Source: Gammaproteobacteria bacterium (lineage in GTDB: Bacteria > Pseudomonadota > Gammaproteobacteria > Steroidobacterales > Steroidobacteraceae). Taken from it: a DNA stretch of 64,000 bases. This document shows, piece after piece, positions 33,414 to 42,343 of the stretch (its first letter is position 1; every line of letters starts with the position of its first letter). The stretch lies in contig RFOD01000004.1 in the NCBI GenBank assembly GCA_009926865.1, positions 1-64,000 of the forward strand, written 5' to 3'. The notes beneath the pieces are model-generated. The model had not been told where the DNA came from. It made no database searches and saw only the letters and a list, made by a program, of their open reading frames with translations. Made by a program: the position numbers and the translations under genes.

Positions 33414-33438
33414 TACCTGTGAATACATCCAGTCGCAA
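33410..33438 (-). promoter_or_regulatory. putative lexA promoter overlapped by the SOS box
   Basis: On the minus strand TTGCGA (33438-33433) and TACTGT (33415-33410) are 17 bp apart. The -10 element overlaps the first half of the LexA box, as expected for a LexA-repressed sigma70 promoter. The -35 element lies inside the first codons of the divergent gene. Confidence 0.55.
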
Positions 33439-35068
33439 GCCCTCGGGCGAAAAATTCGATGCCGTGATCATTGGCGGCGGACACAACGGTCTTGTCTGCG
33501 CCTGCTACCTTGCCTGCGCGGGCTGGAAAGTCGGGGTCTTCGAGCGTCGAGAGCGTGTTGGGGGCGCGGCAGTGACCGAAGAGTTCTGGCCGGGCTTTCG
33601 TAACTCCAGCGCGAGCTATACCGTCTCACTACTCGACCCTGAGATCATTCGTGACCTACATCTAGCGGCGCACGGGCTGCGGATCCTGACGCGGCCAATG
33701 CAGAATTTTCTGCCTCTAGAGCAAGGTGACTCATTCAGTGCTGGACCGAGCGTAGCCGATACCTTGGCAGAGGTCAGACGGTTCAGCGCACGCGATGCCG
33801 CACGACTCCCCGAATTCAATGAAATGCTCGGGCATGCGCTCACACTACTGCGCCATCTACTGAAGCGCACTCCCCCTACGGACCTTCAGCGCGGCCGTGA
33901 TCTATGGGAAGCCTTACGCTTTGGCTGGGAGCTACGCGCACTACCGTTACGGGTCCAGCGCGAACTGCATGAACTTTTTACGCGTAGCGCGGGTGAAATC
34001 TTAGATCACTGGTTTGAAAGCGCACCGCTCAAAGCCTTGTATGGTTTTGATTCTGTGGTCGGCAACTACGCAAGCCCTTACACGCCAGGTAGTGCCTATG
34101 TATTGCTGCACCATGCTTTTGGTGAGGTCAATGGCCAACCCGGCCTTTGGGGTCATGCGGTCGGCGGCATGGGTGCCATCAGCGATGCGATTGCTGCCGA
34201 GGCGCGTGCACTCGGTGTATATATTGAGTGCGATGCTCCGGTGAGTCGTATCCTGACGCGCCCTACCCGCGGGTCCAGCGCGTATGCTGCGATCGGCATT
34301 GAACTGGCTGATGGCAGACAGATGCTGGCCTCGCGTGTGGTCGGTAATCTTGGGCCAAAGCCCCTATTCTTGAATTTATTGTCTGCGGACGAGCTTCCCA
34401 AAGATTTCCGCGAACACATCGAACGCTGGCGAGTCGGCTCTGCCACTCTGCGTATGAATCTTGCGCTGTCGGAACTGCCGCAGTTCGCCGCCAAACGCTC
34501 GCGCACCGACACCCATCATCTCGGCGCGGGCATCATCATCGCGCCCTCACTGGGCTATATGGATCGCGCCTATGCCGAAGCGCGACTGCAGGGCCTCTCT
34601 TCAGAGCCCATCATCGAAATGCTGATTCCCTCAACCTTAGATGACAGTCTCGCCCCTCAAGGCCAGCATGTGGCGAGCCTCTTTTGCCAGCACTTTGACT
34701 ATCACGCTCCAGCGGGACGCAGTTGGCTTGATGAAGATTTGCGCACCGAGGCCGTCACTCGCATCTTCACCCAACTTGAGCGCCACATCCCCAATTTCCG
34801 CCGTAGCTTACTCGGCTACAGCCTACTGACGCCGCTCGATCTTGAAACGCGCTTCGCATTGGCAGGTGGCGATATTTTTCATGGTGCACTCGGACTCGAT
34901 CAGCTCTGGGCCGCACGTCCCGCACTCGGTTTTGCCGATTATCGTAGTCCCGTGCACGGACTCTATCTCTGCGGCGCGGGCGCTCATCCGGGTGGCGGGG
35001 TGACGGGTTTGCCCGGTCGTAATGCCGCGCGCGAAATACTACGTGATGGACGCAGCCGCGGACGTTGA
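33419..35068 (+). CDS. FAD-dependent oxidoreductase, phytoene desaturase/PYROXD2-like
   Basis: A 549-residue flavoprotein starting at GTG 33419. The N-terminal Rossmann fold reads [19 protein letters not shown], followed by [18 protein letters not shown]. The C-terminal FAD motif reads [23 protein letters not shown]. This is the CrtI/PYROXD2-type amine oxidase fold, but no carotenoid genes are near and the substrate is unknown. No ribosome binding site is visible ahead of the GTG, and the LexA box ends 5 bp before it, so the true 5' end is uncertain and LexA could affect this gene too. It is followed 12 bp later by the FkbM methyltransferase gene. Confidence 0.85.
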   Translation: MNTSSRKPSGEKFDAVIIGGGHNGLVCACYLACAGWKVGVFERRERVGGAAVTEEFWPGFRNSSASYTVSLLDPEIIRDLHLAAHGLRILTRPMQNFLPLEQGDSFSAGPSVADTLAEVRRFSARDAARLPEFNEMLGHALTLLRHLLKRTPPTDLQRGRDLWEALRFGWELRALPLRVQRELHELFTRSAGEILDHWFESAPLKALYGFDSVVGNYASPYTPGSAYVLLHHAFGEVNGQPGLWGHAVGGMGAISDAIAAEARALGVYIECDAPVSRILTRPTRGSSAYAAIGIELADGRQMLASRVVGNLGPKPLFLNLLSADELPKDFREHIERWRVGSATLRMNLALSELPQFAAKRSRTDTHHLGAGIIIAPSLGYMDRAYAEARLQGLSSEPIIEMLIPSTLDDSLAPQGQHVASLFCQHFDYHAPAGRSWLDEDLRTEAVTRIFTQLERHIPNFRRSLLGYSLLTPLDLETRFALAGGDIFHGALGLDQLWAARPALGFADYRSPVHGLYLCGAGAHPGGGVTGLPGRNAAREILRDGRSRGR

Positions 35069-35080
35069 TACCATGCGCGC

Positions 35081-35881
35081 ATGACAATCCTGCGCACGCT
35101 CACCCACTTCGTCCACCGTTGGATTCTGCACTCGCCGCATATCACCGCGCAGATCCCTGAATATGATCTGCAACTCGAAGTGAGCCCAGCCGATGTCATC
35201 GGTCGACATCTTTATAAGTATCGACGCTACGAACCCGCCCTCGCCGCGACACTCGAAAAACATCTGGATCTACGCTCAGCGGATCTCATGATCGATATCG
35301 GCGCGAATATCGGTTGGTATTCTTTGTTAGTCAGCCGACTCTCCCAAGGGCGTTGCCAAGTGTTGGCCTTTGAACCTGACCCAGATAACTTTGCTCGTCT
35401 ACAACGCAATCTGAAGCTCAATGGCATCGATCAAGTCAGCGCTTTCAATCTCGCCGTCGGCGAACACGCCGCGACCTTGCAACTGCACCGCTACGGCAAA
35501 AGTAATGCCGGCCGACATTCGCTAGTGGATCTACATGCAGGCGAAACGATCCCCGTACAAGTGGTCTCCCTCGATGACTGGTCGACGAACTCCCTGCCAG
35601 AGGGGCCGATCCGTCTATTAAAGATGGATATCGAAGGCTACGAAGTCTTTGCGTTACGCGGTGCGCGCCATCTGCTCGCCCGTTGCGAGTGGTTGCTACT
35701 AGAGCACTCCCCTGCCTATCTTGAACGCAGCGGTGCAGGCATCGATGCACTGATTGATTTACTGCAGGAATCAGGGTTTAAGCCTTACCTACCAAATGGC
35801 GATGTACCCCTGCAGCCAATTAATATCAAAGAATTACGCCAAGACCCTGCGCAAAGAGATGTGCTGTGGAGACGTCACTGA
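35081..35881 (+). CDS. FkbM family SAM-dependent methyltransferase
   Basis: A 266-residue class I methyltransferase. The SAM-binding motif I reads LMIDIGANIGWYSLLVSRL (about residues 68-88), motif II is VLAFEPDPDNFARLQRNLKLNG, and the typical FkbM end-of-core reads IRLLKMDIEGYEVFALRGA. FkbM members methylate sugars or polyketides; the glycosyltransferase gene next door, convergent with a 7-bp overlap, suggests a cell-surface glycan target, which is inference only. Confidence 0.87.
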   Translation: MTILRTLTHFVHRWILHSPHITAQIPEYDLQLEVSPADVIGRHLYKYRRYEPALAATLEKHLDLRSADLMIDIGANIGWYSLLVSRLSQGRCQVLAFEPDPDNFARLQRNLKLNGIDQVSAFNLAVGEHAATLQLHRYGKSNAGRHSLVDLHAGETIPVQVVSLDDWSTNSLPEGPIRLLKMDIEGYEVFALRGARHLLARCEWLLLEHSPAYLERSGAGIDALIDLLQESGFKPYLPNGDVPLQPINIKELRQDPAQRDVLWRRH

Positions 35882-36657
35882 CGTCGCTCGGCATCTAGTA
35901 CCCAAAGATGTAAATATTTTTGGCGTACATAGTTGGCTTCGATCAGCGACCATACGAGCCCACGCCAGCCATCGAGGAAGCCCAGCCGCAGCACGTAGCC
36001 GCGAATAAAACGCCAAGTCGGGTTGAATAGCAGCTTACTCAAGCTCCCCCGTTTACCATGGGCGTGCATTTGCTCGCCCATTAGACGCGCGTAGCGGGAT
36101 AATTTTTCAATCTGGTGCGCGAGATCTCGATACGAGTTATGCAGAATTTGCCCTTGCAGGCGTCCGATCCTGCCATCCGTCTCAATCCTTTCATGGATTT
36201 CGTAGCCGCCAAAGCGACAGCGGCGGCGGTCAAAGACACGCACATGGCTCTCTCGGGCCGTATCGCCAAAGCGCAGTAAACGTCCCAAGTAAATCGAGCG
36301 AAAGGGGATGCGATAAGCCGCGTGCGCGTGCGACGCACCCTGCTCACGCAACTGCCGTAACTCGGCGATCAGCGCCTCGCTCGCCTGCTCATCCGCATCC
36401 AGAAACACGATCCAGTCGTAACTGGCCGCATCGACTGCAAATTGCTTCTGGCTGCGATAACCGCTCCACTCACGCTGCAAGACGCGCGCCCCCGCCGCAG
36501 CGGCTTTCTCACGCGTCTGATCGGTGGAACCTGAATCGACAACGAGTAACTCATCACAACAGTTTGATAAGGATTGCAGGCAGCGCTCAATGCGCCCCTC
36601 TTCGTTGCGCGTAATCACGCAACCACTGATTTTGCCCATACCTTGCGGAGCGTTCAT
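35875..36657 (-). CDS. family 2 glycosyltransferase, WaaE/KdtX-like
   Basis: A 260-residue GT-A glycosyltransferase. It opens ISGCVITRNEEGRIERCLQSL, has the nucleotide-sugar segment LLVVDSGSTDQTREKA and the metal-binding WIVFLDADEQASEAL (DxD-like). The following RIPFRSIYLGRLLRFGD and VHE-type FGGYEIHERIETDG resemble LPS core beta-1,4-glucosyltransferases of the WaaE/KdtX group. Probably acts on LPS core or another surface glycan at the cytoplasmic face. No membrane helix is obvious. It is transcribed away from the lipoprotein gene, leaving a 261-bp gap. Confidence 0.88.
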   Translation of the reverse strand: MNAPQGMGKISGCVITRNEEGRIERCLQSLSNCCDELLVVDSGSTDQTREKAAAAGARVLQREWSGYRSQKQFAVDAASYDWIVFLDADEQASEALIAELRQLREQGASHAHAAYRIPFRSIYLGRLLRFGDTARESHVRVFDRRRCRFGGYEIHERIETDGRIGRLQGQILHNSYRDLAHQIEKLSRYARLMGEQMHAHGKRGSLSKLLFNPTWRFIRGYVLRLGFLDGWRGLVWSLIEANYVRQKYLHLWVLDAERRQ

Positions 36658-36835
36658 GTGCCGATATATCGCCGCTTAACTGAGCGATGACTCTCCCTCA
36701 TGGTGAGCATATTAGCCGTAAAATAGCGGCGATCAGCTGTGGGATGGGATTTATGTGCACCCGCACACCCCGCTGCGTGGAACTGCGGATGAAAATACGT
36801 GTCCATCAGCTGTCCCCATCTGCTTTTGATATCGC

Positions 36836-36841
36836 TATAAT
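36836..36841 (+). promoter_or_regulatory. putative -10 element of the lipoprotein gene
   Basis: A perfect TATAAT lies about 78 bp upstream of the lipoprotein ATG. No good -35 hexamer is found at 16-18 bp spacing, so an activator or another start is possible. Confidence 0.35.
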
Positions 36842-36918
36842 CGATGCGAATGGGGTCGACCACACGGCGGCCTCGAGTTCGCCAAGAATCAGTAACAATT
36901 TGAGAGGACTTGACCACC

Positions 36919-37233
36919 ATGAAGACCCCGATCATCGTCAAAATCGCCGCCGTCGCGGCAGTCGTCGGTTTGGCCGGCTGCACCGACCTCAAGCCGCTGC
37001 AGGCCGAAGTCGACGGCCTGAAGACCCAGGTCGCGAGCCTTCAGTCGCAGCTGTCTGCCGTGAAGGGCACGGCCGACTCAGCCAGCAGCGCCGCGGCCTC
37101 GGCCAACAGCGCCGCTCAAGGCGCACAGTCGACCGCCAATCAGGCGCTCGCCGCTGCTCAGGCCAGCCAGTCATGCTGCGATGCGACCAACGAAAAAATG
37201 GATCGCATGTTCAAGCGCTCGATCTCGAAGTAA
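36919..37233 (+). CDS. Lpp/OprI-like alanine-zipper outer-membrane lipoprotein
   Basis: A 104-residue lipoprotein from the ATG at 36919, with a GAGAGG ribosome binding site 11 bp upstream. The signal peptide ends in the lipobox LAGC with lipidated C21. The mature part is a coiled coil (LKPLQAEVDGLKTQVASLQSQL) followed by Ala/Ser heptads, and it ends in lysine (RMFKRSISK), as in Lpp and OprI where the final Lys is linked to peptidoglycan. An unusual Cys pair (C86-C87) sits near the C-terminus. Strongly biased codons and a perfect terminator suggest high expression. Lol genes elsewhere in the window would deliver it to the outer membrane. Confidence 0.87.
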   Translation: MKTPIIVKIAAVAAVVGLAGCTDLKPLQAEVDGLKTQVASLQSQLSAVKGTADSASSAAASANSAAQGAQSTANQALAAAQASQSCCDATNEKMDRMFKRSISK

Positions 37234-37260
37234 GTTCTTCGCGATCTGCCTTTGGGCAAC

Positions 37261-37292
37261 AAAAACGCCGCGCTCAGCGCGGCGTTTTTTTT
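37261..37292 (+). terminator. Rho-independent terminator of the lipoprotein gene
   Basis: The perfect GC-rich stem CGCCGCGCT/AGCGCGGCG (37266-37284) is followed by eight T residues and preceded by an A-run, so it could also work for the convergent fabH transcript. It lies about 30 bp after the lipoprotein stop. Confidence 0.92.
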
Positions 37293-37315
37293 GGTGTGCG
37301 CTCGATACAGGGTCA

Positions 37316-38296
37316 CTAATATCGAATCAATGCGGACCCCCACGTCAGCCCACCCCCGAATGCCTCCAACAAAATCAGATCGCCCCGCTTGATGCGTCCA
37401 TCACGCACCCCCGTATCGAGCGCGAGCGGCACTGAAGCGGCGGAGGTATTGCCATGATCTTGCACGGTCACGATGACCCGCTCCATCGGCATCTCCAGCT
37501 TTTTCGCGGTGGCCTGGATAATGCGAATATTGGCCTGATGGGGCACCAGCCAATCAATGGCCGATTGATCTAGTCCGTTTGCGGCTAATGTCTCATCAAC
37601 AATCGCCCCCAAAGATTTGACGGCAACCTTGAATATTTCGTTGCCACTCATGCGAATAAAGGCATCAATACGACCTTGCTCATCTTGCTTAAATCCCTTA
37701 GAGGGGCCACCCGAGCAGTACAACAAATCTTTGAAGGAACCATCCGCATGTAGGTGCGTTGAAAGAATGCCTGGCTGATCATCGGGCTTAAGCACCACCG
37801 CCCCAGCGCCATCACCAAAGATGATGGCCGTACTCCGATCCGTCCAATCCACAATCCGACTCAAGGTTTCCGCCCCAACTACGAGGGCGCATTTTGATTC
37901 GCCTAAGCGAATAAATTTATCGGCGACCGATAAACCGTAGACAAAGCCACTACAGGCGGCCTCCATGCCAAGCGCCGGACAGTGACTACGAATCCCTAGG
38001 CGATCTTGCAGTAGCGCTGCGCAGTTGGGAAACACCAGATCCGGCGAGGTCGTGCCAAACACAATGAGATCGACCTCAGAGGCATCGACTCCCGCGGCAT
38101 CGAGTGCCCGACGGGCTGCCTCAGCGCCTAAATCCACCGTCGTCTCACCCTCAGCAGCAATATGTCGCTGACGAATACCCGTGCGCTCTTGGATCCATTG
38201 GTCGGAAGTGTCCACCATCTTTTCCAGATCAGAGTTGGTCATCACCCGACTGGGCAGATAGCTGCCGGTACCGGCAATGCGTGAATACTTCAGCAT
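37316..38296 (-). CDS. fabH: 3-oxoacyl-ACP synthase III (beta-ketoacyl-ACP synthase III)
   Basis: A 326-residue condensing enzyme starting fatty acid elongation from acetyl-CoA and malonyl-ACP. The catalytic triad is visible: Cys115 in [12 protein letters not shown], His in [11 protein letters not shown] (near residue 253) and Asn in [11 protein letters not shown] (near residue 283). I chose the ATG at 38296 ([15 protein letters not shown]) since GGGGGT precedes it; an ATG 18 bp upstream is less likely. It is 32 bp after plsX on the same strand, the conserved rpmF-plsX-fabH order. Confidence 0.96.
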   Translation of the reverse strand: MLKYSRIAGTGSYLPSRVMTNSDLEKMVDTSDQWIQERTGIRQRHIAAEGETTVDLGAEAARRALDAAGVDASEVDLIVFGTTSPDLVFPNCAALLQDRLGIRSHCPALGMEAACSGFVYGLSVADKFIRLGESKCALVVGAETLSRIVDWTDRSTAIIFGDGAGAVVLKPDDQPGILSTHLHADGSFKDLLYCSGGPSKGFKQDEQGRIDAFIRMSGNEIFKVAVKSLGAIVDETLAANGLDQSAIDWLVPHQANIRIIQATAKKLEMPMERVIVTVQDHGNTSAASVPLALDTGVRDGRIKRGDLILLEAFGGGLTWGSALIRY

Positions 38297-38328
38297 GTCA
38301 CCCCCAATGACCAAAGAAAAAGATCGAA

Positions 38329-39354
38329 TCAGCTACGAAAGGCACTTTCCACATGCCGTACCAGCTGGCTGGACACCGCTGTGGAGGCAATACGAATGGC
38401 CTCAGACATTGCCACACGATCCGCTCCACCGTGGCTTTTTACCACGACCTGACGCAAACCCACCATGACCGCGCCGTTATAGCGACGCGGATCAAGCGAT
38501 TGTGAGACTCGCTTCAAGACAGGTCGCGCCATTAACGCTGCGAGCTTGCTCGGGAGATCCGCTGTGAACTCCTGACGCAAGCGCGAGCTGATGAGTCCGG
38601 CTAAACCCTCCATGGTCTTTAGGGCGACGTTCCCGGTAAAACCATCGGTCACGACCACATCGACCTCACCACCAAAAATATCGTGGCCTTCGACAAATCC
38701 GTAGTAGTCAAAAGTCTCTCGTCGCGCGCCCTCACGCCAGGCGAGAAGCCGCGCGTGGGCCTCCTGTACGAGGTCATTACCCTTCTGCTCTTCTTCGCCA
38801 ATATTAAGTAGCCCCACCCGAGGTCTTGCGATGCCATGGACATCGCGCGCAACGATCGCGCCCATGATGGCAAATTGCTCAAGCTGCAAAGCGGTTGCTC
38901 GGACGTTCGCCCCCAGATCCAACACATGCGTCATACCCTTTACATTGGGTACCGCCGACATAATGGGCGCTCGCTCCACCTCAGGTAGACACTTGAGCAC
39001 AAAATGCGCAATCGCCGTCAACGCGCCCGTGTTACCCGCACTCACCGCCGCTTGGGCCGATCCGGCATGAACCTGATCGATGGCAAGACGCATGGAGGAT
39101 TGTTTTTTGCGTCGAATCGCTTCACGCGGCGAGTCATCCATCGTGATGATCTCACTCGCGTGGATGACCGCTATTCTTTGGGATAGCGAGCTATCGCGCC
39201 CGACTTGCTGCGCGAGCGCTGCGCGTATCGTTGACTCATCACCCACTAACTGGAGTTGTAGTTGGGGATTAGCTCGCAAGGACAACAGGGCTGCCGGAAT
39301 GCATTCACCGGCACCCAGATCGCCACTCATCACATCGAGCGCGATGGTGATCAT
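38329..39354 (-). CDS. plsX: phosphate acyltransferase PlsX
   Basis: A 341-residue enzyme converting acyl-ACP to acyl-phosphate for phosphatidic acid synthesis. It shows [18 protein letters not shown] at the start, where most homologues have DxMGGD(H/F)[33 protein letters not shown]; the [18 protein letters not shown] segment and [19 protein letters not shown]. The motif is slightly divergent but the rest is standard. Its ATG abuts the T-run of a terminator-like hairpin and lacks a normal ribosome binding site. Confidence 0.95.
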   Translation of the reverse strand: MITIALDVMSGDLGAGECIPAALLSLRANPQLQLQLVGDESTIRAALAQQVGRDSSLSQRIAVIHASEIITMDDSPREAIRRKKQSSMRLAIDQVHAGSAQAAVSAGNTGALTAIAHFVLKCLPEVERAPIMSAVPNVKGMTHVLDLGANVRATALQLEQFAIMGAIVARDVHGIARPRVGLLNIGEEEQKGNDLVQEAHARLLAWREGARRETFDYYGFVEGHDIFGGEVDVVVTDGFTGNVALKTMEGLAGLISSRLRQEFTADLPSKLAALMARPVLKRVSQSLDPRRYNGAVMVGLRQVVVKSHGGADRVAMSEAIRIASTAVSSQLVRHVESAFRS

Positions 39355-39358
39355 GAGA

Positions 39359-39402
39359 AAAAACGCTCCACGTGGGAGCCTGCTGCACTCACTGTGCAGC
39401 AG
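39359..39402 (-). promoter_or_regulatory. two hairpins between rpmF and plsX, the second terminator-like
   Basis: On the minus strand, a perfect 9-bp hairpin CTGCTGCAC-AGTGA-GTGCAGCAG (39402-39380) is followed at once by GCTCC-CACGT-GGAGC and then GTTTTTT. The U-run ends 3 nt before the plsX ATG. The second element looks like an intrinsic terminator placed where it could attenuate plsX-fabH after rpmF. Confidence 0.6.
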
Positions 39403-39408
39403 TGGACC

Positions 39409-39603
39409 TTAGCTTGACGCTTCTTCGTCCGGCGCCTTCTCGATGACGCGCTTGCCGCGATAGAAACCATCGGGCGTGATGCGATGACGGAAGTGGGTCT
39501 CACCCGACTGCGGATCCACCGACAAAGCCGGTTTGGCGAGCGCCGAGTGTGAACGGTGCATTCCGCGCTTAGAGGGCGTCTTGCGACTTTTTTGAACAGG
39601 CAT
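39409..39603 (-). CDS. rpmF: 50S ribosomal protein L32
   Basis: A 64-residue ribosomal protein: [19 protein letters not shown] at the start, the [15 protein letters not shown] segment and an acidic tail. The zinc cysteines of some L32 proteins are absent, as usual in gammaproteobacteria. It sits between yceD and plsX, the conserved linkage of ribosome and lipid synthesis genes. The tail ([10 protein letters not shown]) is a little longer than in E. coli. Confidence 0.96.
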   Translation of the reverse strand: MPVQKSRKTPSKRGMHRSHSALAKPALSVDPQSGETHFRHRITPDGFYRGKRVIEKAPDEEASS

Positions 39604-39655
39604 GTCGGCTCCTTAAAACAATCTTCGCGACGGACCATCAATGAAATCCGACGCG

Positions 39656-40162
39656 TCACGAATCCCGCTGCAGCAATTTGCCCAAATCAGCAAACGGCCT
39701 CTGCACTGCCGCCTCATCCGGCGCTATCGCGGATGTCGGCTGACACTGCTCCGACTCGCCATGCCGCGGGATCAGCGGCATGGCCAGTAATAACTCTTCC
39801 TCCAGCACCGCTTGCGGTGCCATCTTCCACTGCGGCGCGAGCGTCGGTTCGACCGAAGGCTCAAGCCCATCCGCCTCGCTCTCCTCGCTGACGAACCAGA
39901 CCTCTGATTCGCCGGCAACCTCTACCCAGACCGGCTGCAGGCAGCGCTGGCAGCGTAAGGGCAGTTTGGCTTGCACACTCACCTGCACCATCGGTCGGCC
40001 CTTGCGTCGCGCGAAGCGTAAATCGCCGCTCACCGTACCCTCTGGCCGCGATAACACATCACGTAAACGCGGCATCTCGACTGCCGGAACCGACACCGCG
40101 AGGTGCTCGGCTAAGTCAGCCAGACGCTCTACATCAACAGGACGCGACCAGTCTCGGCGCAT
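39656..40162 (-). CDS. yceD: YceD family protein (DUF177), 23S rRNA accumulation protein
   Basis: A 168-residue cytoplasmic protein of the YceD family needed for normal 23S rRNA levels. The signature LPLRCQRCLQPVWVEV with its C-x-x-C pair is present, as is the acidic stretch SEESEADGLEPSVE and the end segment FADLGKLLQ. The length is normal. Upstream of rpmF by 52 bp, the standard position; divergent from maf with 67 bp between them. Confidence 0.92.
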   Translation of the reverse strand: MRRDWSRPVDVERLADLAEHLAVSVPAVEMPRLRDVLSRPEGTVSGDLRFARRKGRPMVQVSVQAKLPLRCQRCLQPVWVEVAGESEVWFVSEESEADGLEPSVEPTLAPQWKMAPQAVLEEELLLAMPLIPRHGESEQCQPTSAIAPDEAAVQRPFADLGKLLQRDS

Positions 40163-40229
40163 GGGGCGCGTATAATAGGTGCGACAATCCGGCGAGTCAA
40201 AACATACTCCACCTTAAGCTGTTGTTTCT

Positions 40230-40841
40230 GTGGCCGAAAAGCACCCTACCTCGACATCCCCCCCTAGCCCACTCTACCTAGCCTCAAGCTCGCGGTACCG
40301 ACGGGAGCTCTTGGCGCGCCTGGGCTACCCCTTTGAGTGCGAAGCGGCTGATCTCGATGAGAGTCGCCGCGAGGGCGAGTCACCCGTCGCGCTAGCCGAA
40401 CGTTTAGCGCTCGAGAAGGCCAAAGTGGTGGCCGCCCGCCATCCTGAGGCGATCGTGATTGGCTCCGATCAGGTCTGTGCGCTCGGCGATCGTTGCCTCG
40501 GTAAACCGGGGAGCGCGCAAGGCCAAGCGGCCATGTTGGCGCAGCTGTCAGGGCAGACCGTCACCTTTCACACCGCCGTCGCGGTAGTCGGCATGGCGGC
40601 AGGCATTTGGCATCGGCATCGTGACGATACGCATTGCCGCTTTCGTGAACTGACCGAGTCAGAAATCGCTGACTATGTGGCAAGAGAGCCCGCGACCGAT
40701 TGCGCCGCTGGCTTCAAAAGTGAGGGTCTTGGCATCACCTTGCTCTCGCAGCTCAGTAGCGAGGATCCCACCGCACTCATTGGGTTACCGCTTATCTGGC
40801 TCGCCGCCGACCTGCGCGCGATTTACGCGCCGCGTCGCTAA
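40230..40841 (+). CDS. Maf family nucleotide pyrophosphatase (YceF-type)
   Basis: A 203-residue house-cleaning enzyme hydrolysing non-canonical nucleoside triphosphates (7-methyl-GTP for YceF). It starts at GTG 40230. The motifs LYLASSSRYRRELLARLG, ESPVALAERLALEKA, VIGSDQVCALGDRCLGKPG and ATDCAAGFKSEGLGITLL are intact. The position beside yceD/rpmF fits YceF rather than YhdE. Its last 50 bp overlap the end of rluC in convergent orientation. Confidence 0.94.
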   Translation: MAEKHPTSTSPPSPLYLASSSRYRRELLARLGYPFECEAADLDESRREGESPVALAERLALEKAKVVAARHPEAIVIGSDQVCALGDRCLGKPGSAQGQAAMLAQLSGQTVTFHTAVAVVGMAAGIWHRHRDDTHCRFRELTESEIADYVAREPATDCAAGFKSEGLGITLLSQLSSEDPTALIGLPLIWLAADLRAIYAPRR

Positions 40842-41880
40842 GCTGATCAATCACGGCCGCTAAATCCTCGGGTAACGGCGCGTTCACACTAAACGGCGTG
40901 CCCTTATCTGGCCAGGTAAACGAAATACTCGATGCGTGCAGAAACATGCGCTCGAGTCCGTAGTCACGCATGATTTCATTGAACTCACGATCTCCGTATT
41001 TGTCATCTCCGGCAACAGGATGACCGGCATATTCCGCGTGCACACGAATCTGATGCGTACGGCCCGTCAAAATCGATACTTCCATCAAACTCGCCATCCG
41101 ACCAAAAAATTGCACCGGACGAAAATCACTGACTGCCTCTTTACCATCTTCGCGTACGCGCACCGTCCGCTCACCGCCTGAGCGCAAATCGGTACGTAGT
41201 GGTAAATCGAGCCGCTTCTTCCCCAGCTGCCATTGGCCTTTTAGGAGCGCGAGATACCGTTTCTCGAACCCCTCACCCTCACGCAAGCTGGCATGCAACA
41301 TACGCAGCACCGCGGGCTTACGAGCGATCAACAGCACGCCACTCGTATCCCGATCGAGTCGATGCACGAGCTCTAAGTTCTCATCCGGCCGAGCGGCTCG
41401 TAGCGCCTCAATGATCCCGAAACTCACTCCGCTACCGCCGTGGACAGCGATGCCTGCGGGTTTATTCACGACGAGTAGACGCTCATCCTCATGCAAGATC
41501 GCCTCCGTCACGGACTGCAGTAAGCCACTTGGAACGCGCCTGCGTCGCACCGTCGCGGGCTCACCATCGCGCGAGCGTGCCAAACCCGTGAGCACCTCCC
41601 CGTCAGCCGACACGGAAATCGATCCCGCCTCATCGGGCTTCTCGCGTAAAGGTGGCAGACGAACGGCATCCCCCAGCGCGAGCCGGCTATCCACCGCCGC
41701 GCGCTTACCGTTCAGTCGTACCTCCCCTTTGCGAACCATGCGAAACACACGAGTCCGCGGCGCACCGGGGTATTGCCGCAATAAAAACTTATCGAGCCGG
41801 GTCCCTGCATCGTCTTCGCCGACCGTGATATGACGCACGGTCTGATATGCAGATTTTTCCGTAAGATCTTGTTTTTCCAT
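40792..41880 (-). CDS. rluC: 23S rRNA pseudouridine synthase RluC
   Basis: A protein of about 362 residues making pseudouridines 955, 2504 and 2580 in 23S rRNA. An N-terminal S4 domain (LDKFLLRQYPGAPRTRVFRMVRKGEVRLNG) precedes the catalytic motif VHRLDRDTSGVLLIARK with the active Asp, and the end motif GRTHQIRVHAEYAGHPVAGD. The start is either the ATG at 41880 (MEKQDLTEK) or ATG 41916 with 12 more residues; I prefer the first. It is divergent from rne, an order conserved from E. coli. Confidence 0.93.
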   Translation of the reverse strand: MEKQDLTEKSAYQTVRHITVGEDDAGTRLDKFLLRQYPGAPRTRVFRMVRKGEVRLNGKRAAVDSRLALGDAVRLPPLREKPDEAGSISVSADGEVLTGLARSRDGEPATVRRRRVPSGLLQSVTEAILHEDERLLVVNKPAGIAVHGGSGVSFGIIEALRAARPDENLELVHRLDRDTSGVLLIARKPAVLRMLHASLREGEGFEKRYLALLKGQWQLGKKRLDLPLRTDLRSGGERTVRVREDGKEAVSDFRPVQFFGRMASLMEVSILTGRTHQIRVHAEYAGHPVAGDDKYGDREFNEIMRDYGLERMFLHASSISFTWPDKGTPFSVNAPLPEDLAAVIDQLSDAARKSRAGRRRAR

Positions 41881-41916
41881 AAGCTTTGACTTATCCTCGG
41901 CCCGTTGCAACATCAT

Positions 41917-42343
41917 CCGTCCGAGGTTGGCAAGGCTGAAATCAGCGGCCCCTCGTGAGTCGAGATGGCGCAGACATCAGCGCGGTGCGCGCGATCCGGG
42001 GTGGGCAGTTTGCCACTTTTGGAGCGGGCGCCGCATATTAGTTGGTCCTCGGTAACGAGGCCATCGAGCAGGCCGACAGTCGCCGTGTGGGGCGTTGAGT
42101 CATCCGAAAGGACTCCCCCGACACGCCATCGGTAATAGAGAGACCAGGGCAGTGGGACATCAGGGCCAACCTTGATGCCCGCGAGCACGAACAATACTAA
42201 CGTGACCCACGTCAACGCGTTCGCGCAGCACATCACCGCATTGGTTAGATCCGCCGTTTTCCTTGAAACGAGCGGAGACCGGGCAGCGTTGTTCTCAACG
42301 CCTGCCGCCGTACTGTCGGCCCCACTTTCCCAACGAGGGGCCC
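41917..42343. other. rluC-rne intergenic region and probable rne leader
   Basis: A 427-bp gap between divergent rluC and rne. RNase E genes usually carry a long 5' UTR through which the enzyme represses its own mRNA, so this gap probably holds that leader. A 107-codon frame on the minus strand covers most of it but has no family likeness and no good ribosome binding site. No RNA family can be claimed by eye. Confidence 0.5.
42172..42200 (+). promoter_or_regulatory. putative rne promoter
   Basis: TTGATG and TACTAA separated by 17 bp, which would give a leader of about 135 nt before the rne ATG. It is a weak consensus match, offered as a candidate only. Confidence 0.3.

Noticed and set aside
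36687-37319. 210-codon plus-strand ORF overlapping the lipoprotein gene
   Set aside because: Different frame from the obvious lipoprotein with lipobox, coiled coil and terminator.
41913-42236. 107-codon minus-strand ORF ending at the rluC start
   Set aside because: Hydrophobic start but otherwise no domain; overlies the probable rne leader. Listed as part of the intergenic region instead.
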